64,000 bases of DNA, from positions 1,812,175 to 1,876,174 of the forward strand of contig NC_013385.1 in the NCBI RefSeq assembly GCF_000024605.1. The letters run 5' to 3'. How positions within the stretch are numbered: position 1 is the stretch's first letter; each line of letters opens with the position of its first letter. The notes beneath the pieces are model-generated. The model saw only the letters and a program-made list of their open reading frames with translations. It was not told where the DNA came from and searched no databases. Shown here piece after piece: positions 63,626 through 64,000 of the stretch. A program made the translations under genes and the position numbers. This DNA comes from Ammonifex degensii KC4. GTDB lineage: Bacteria; Bacillota; Desulfotomaculia; Desulfotomaculales; Ammonificaceae.

Positions 63626-64000
63626 TCTTTCCCCTCCTTGAAGGCCCGGTACTCTTCTGGCGCCATGGAGAAAGAGTGCTCTGGCCCGGGAAAGACCCGG
63701 TTCTGCACCTCCTCCCGGAAGGCAGCCAGGGCCTTCTTTATCTCCTCCACCAGGTTGGCATAGCGCTTGACGAACTTGGGGGTAAAGCCTCCATACAGCC
63801 CCAGAAGATCGTGGGTGACCAGCACCTGCCCATCGCAATGGGGACCTGCCCCTATCCCTATAGTGGGCACGGGTAAAGAAGCGGTGATTTCCTGGGCCAC
63901 CTCCTGGGGCACGCACTCCAGCACCAGGGCGAAGACCCCTGCCTCCGCTAGCGCCTGGGCATCGCGGATAAGCTTACGGGCTGCCGCCGCTTCCTTCCCC
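63622..64000 (-). CDS. panB: 3-methyl-2-oxobutanoate hydroxymethyltransferase, C-terminal part
   Basis: Runs off the right edge; about 125 C-terminal residues are visible. It shows LVLECVPQEVAQEITASLPV, TIGIGAGPHCDGQVLVTHDL and LGLYGGFTPKFVKRYANL, all standard for PanB. Makes ketopantoate. First visible gene of panBCD. Confidence 0.93.
   Translation of the reverse strand, partial: GKEAAAARKLIRDAQALAEAGVFALVLECVPQEVAQEITASLPVPTIGIGAGPHCDGQVLVTHDLLGLYGGFTPKFVKRYANLVEEIKKALAAFREEVQNRVFPGPEHSFSMAPEEYRAFKEGKE

Noticed and set aside
62759-63916. Longer version of panC reaching to 63916
   Set aside because: The extra 97 codons lie inside panB in another frame; PanC similarity begins at ATG 63625.
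1-64000. tRNA, rRNA, CRISPR arrays, prophage genes
   Set aside because: Intergenic gaps were read for cloverleaf tails, repeats and phage modules; none were convincing.

Overview
The window reads as one contiguous, gene-dense, high-GC chromosomal stretch of a thermophilic, chemolithoautotrophic or acetate-using clostridial Firmicute. The evidence is frequent GTG and TTG starts with strong GGAGG-type ribosome sites, an ISLre2 remnant, the gene order argCJBDFGH, AMP-forming acetyl-CoA synthetases, and a form III RubisCO beside phosphoribulokinase. An Ammonifex-like organism would fit, but that is inference. Nearly all genes lie on the minus strand; the main exceptions are bioF/bioD/bioB with the mobile DNA between them, and a BFN-domain gene.

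Layout. 1-11 kb: start of rplY (bL25), then uvrB-uvrA-uvrC followed by a HAD phosphatase, a ROK glucokinase, a glycogen-debranching enzyme with an apparent CTG start, and a small zinc-ribbon protein. 11-19.5 kb: a small orphan gene and the complete ornithine/arginine operon argCJBDFGH behind a promoter overlapped by an ARG-box-like site. 19.5-27.5 kb: an ABC-class ATPase, then biotin genes. bioF sits under a near-perfect BirA operator; bioD is followed by a 5'-truncated ISLre2 transposase and an IS607-like element (MerR-type HTH fragment plus TnpB). After those come an 81-aa orphan and a bioB broken by one extra C in a C6 run. 27.6-31.7 kb: a secreted copper-amine-oxidase-N-type protein, an orphan, a BFN protein, and uppP. 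31.8-44.9 kb: acetate metabolism. It holds two acetyl-CoA synthetases plus a third acyl-CoA synthetase, and an actP operon (DUF485, ActP, cNMP/CBS/DUF294 protein, DEDDh exonuclease, FLK-type thioesterase). A thioredoxin-reductase-like flavoprotein lacking the CxxC and an IclR regulator complete it.

44.9-52.9 kb holds the most striking block. It is a compact operon of transaldolase, form III RubisCO, phosphoribulokinase, split transketolase, bifunctional FBP aldolase/phosphatase, Rpe, GAPDH and a stand-alone LytTR regulator. Together these nearly complete a Calvin cycle that regenerates RuBP through transaldolase rather than a sedoheptulose bisphosphatase; pgk, tpi and rpi are not in the window.

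53-64 kb is a cofactor cluster: panB(partial)-panC-panD, then nadA-nadB-nadC-birA, then coaX-dusB and an MNT/HEPN pair. A second IS607-like element sits exactly between birA and coaX. It carries TnpB, a TnpA whose catalytic domain has been deleted, and a structured 3' non-coding region. The HEPN gene is frameshifted by a 10-bp tandem duplication.

The best candidates for something new are (1) the form III RubisCO/transaldolase Calvin operon with its own LytTR gene and (2) two TnpB elements of one lineage, each of which has independently lost the recombinase domain of TnpA while keeping the MerR-type HTH. No tRNA, rRNA or CRISPR array was seen.
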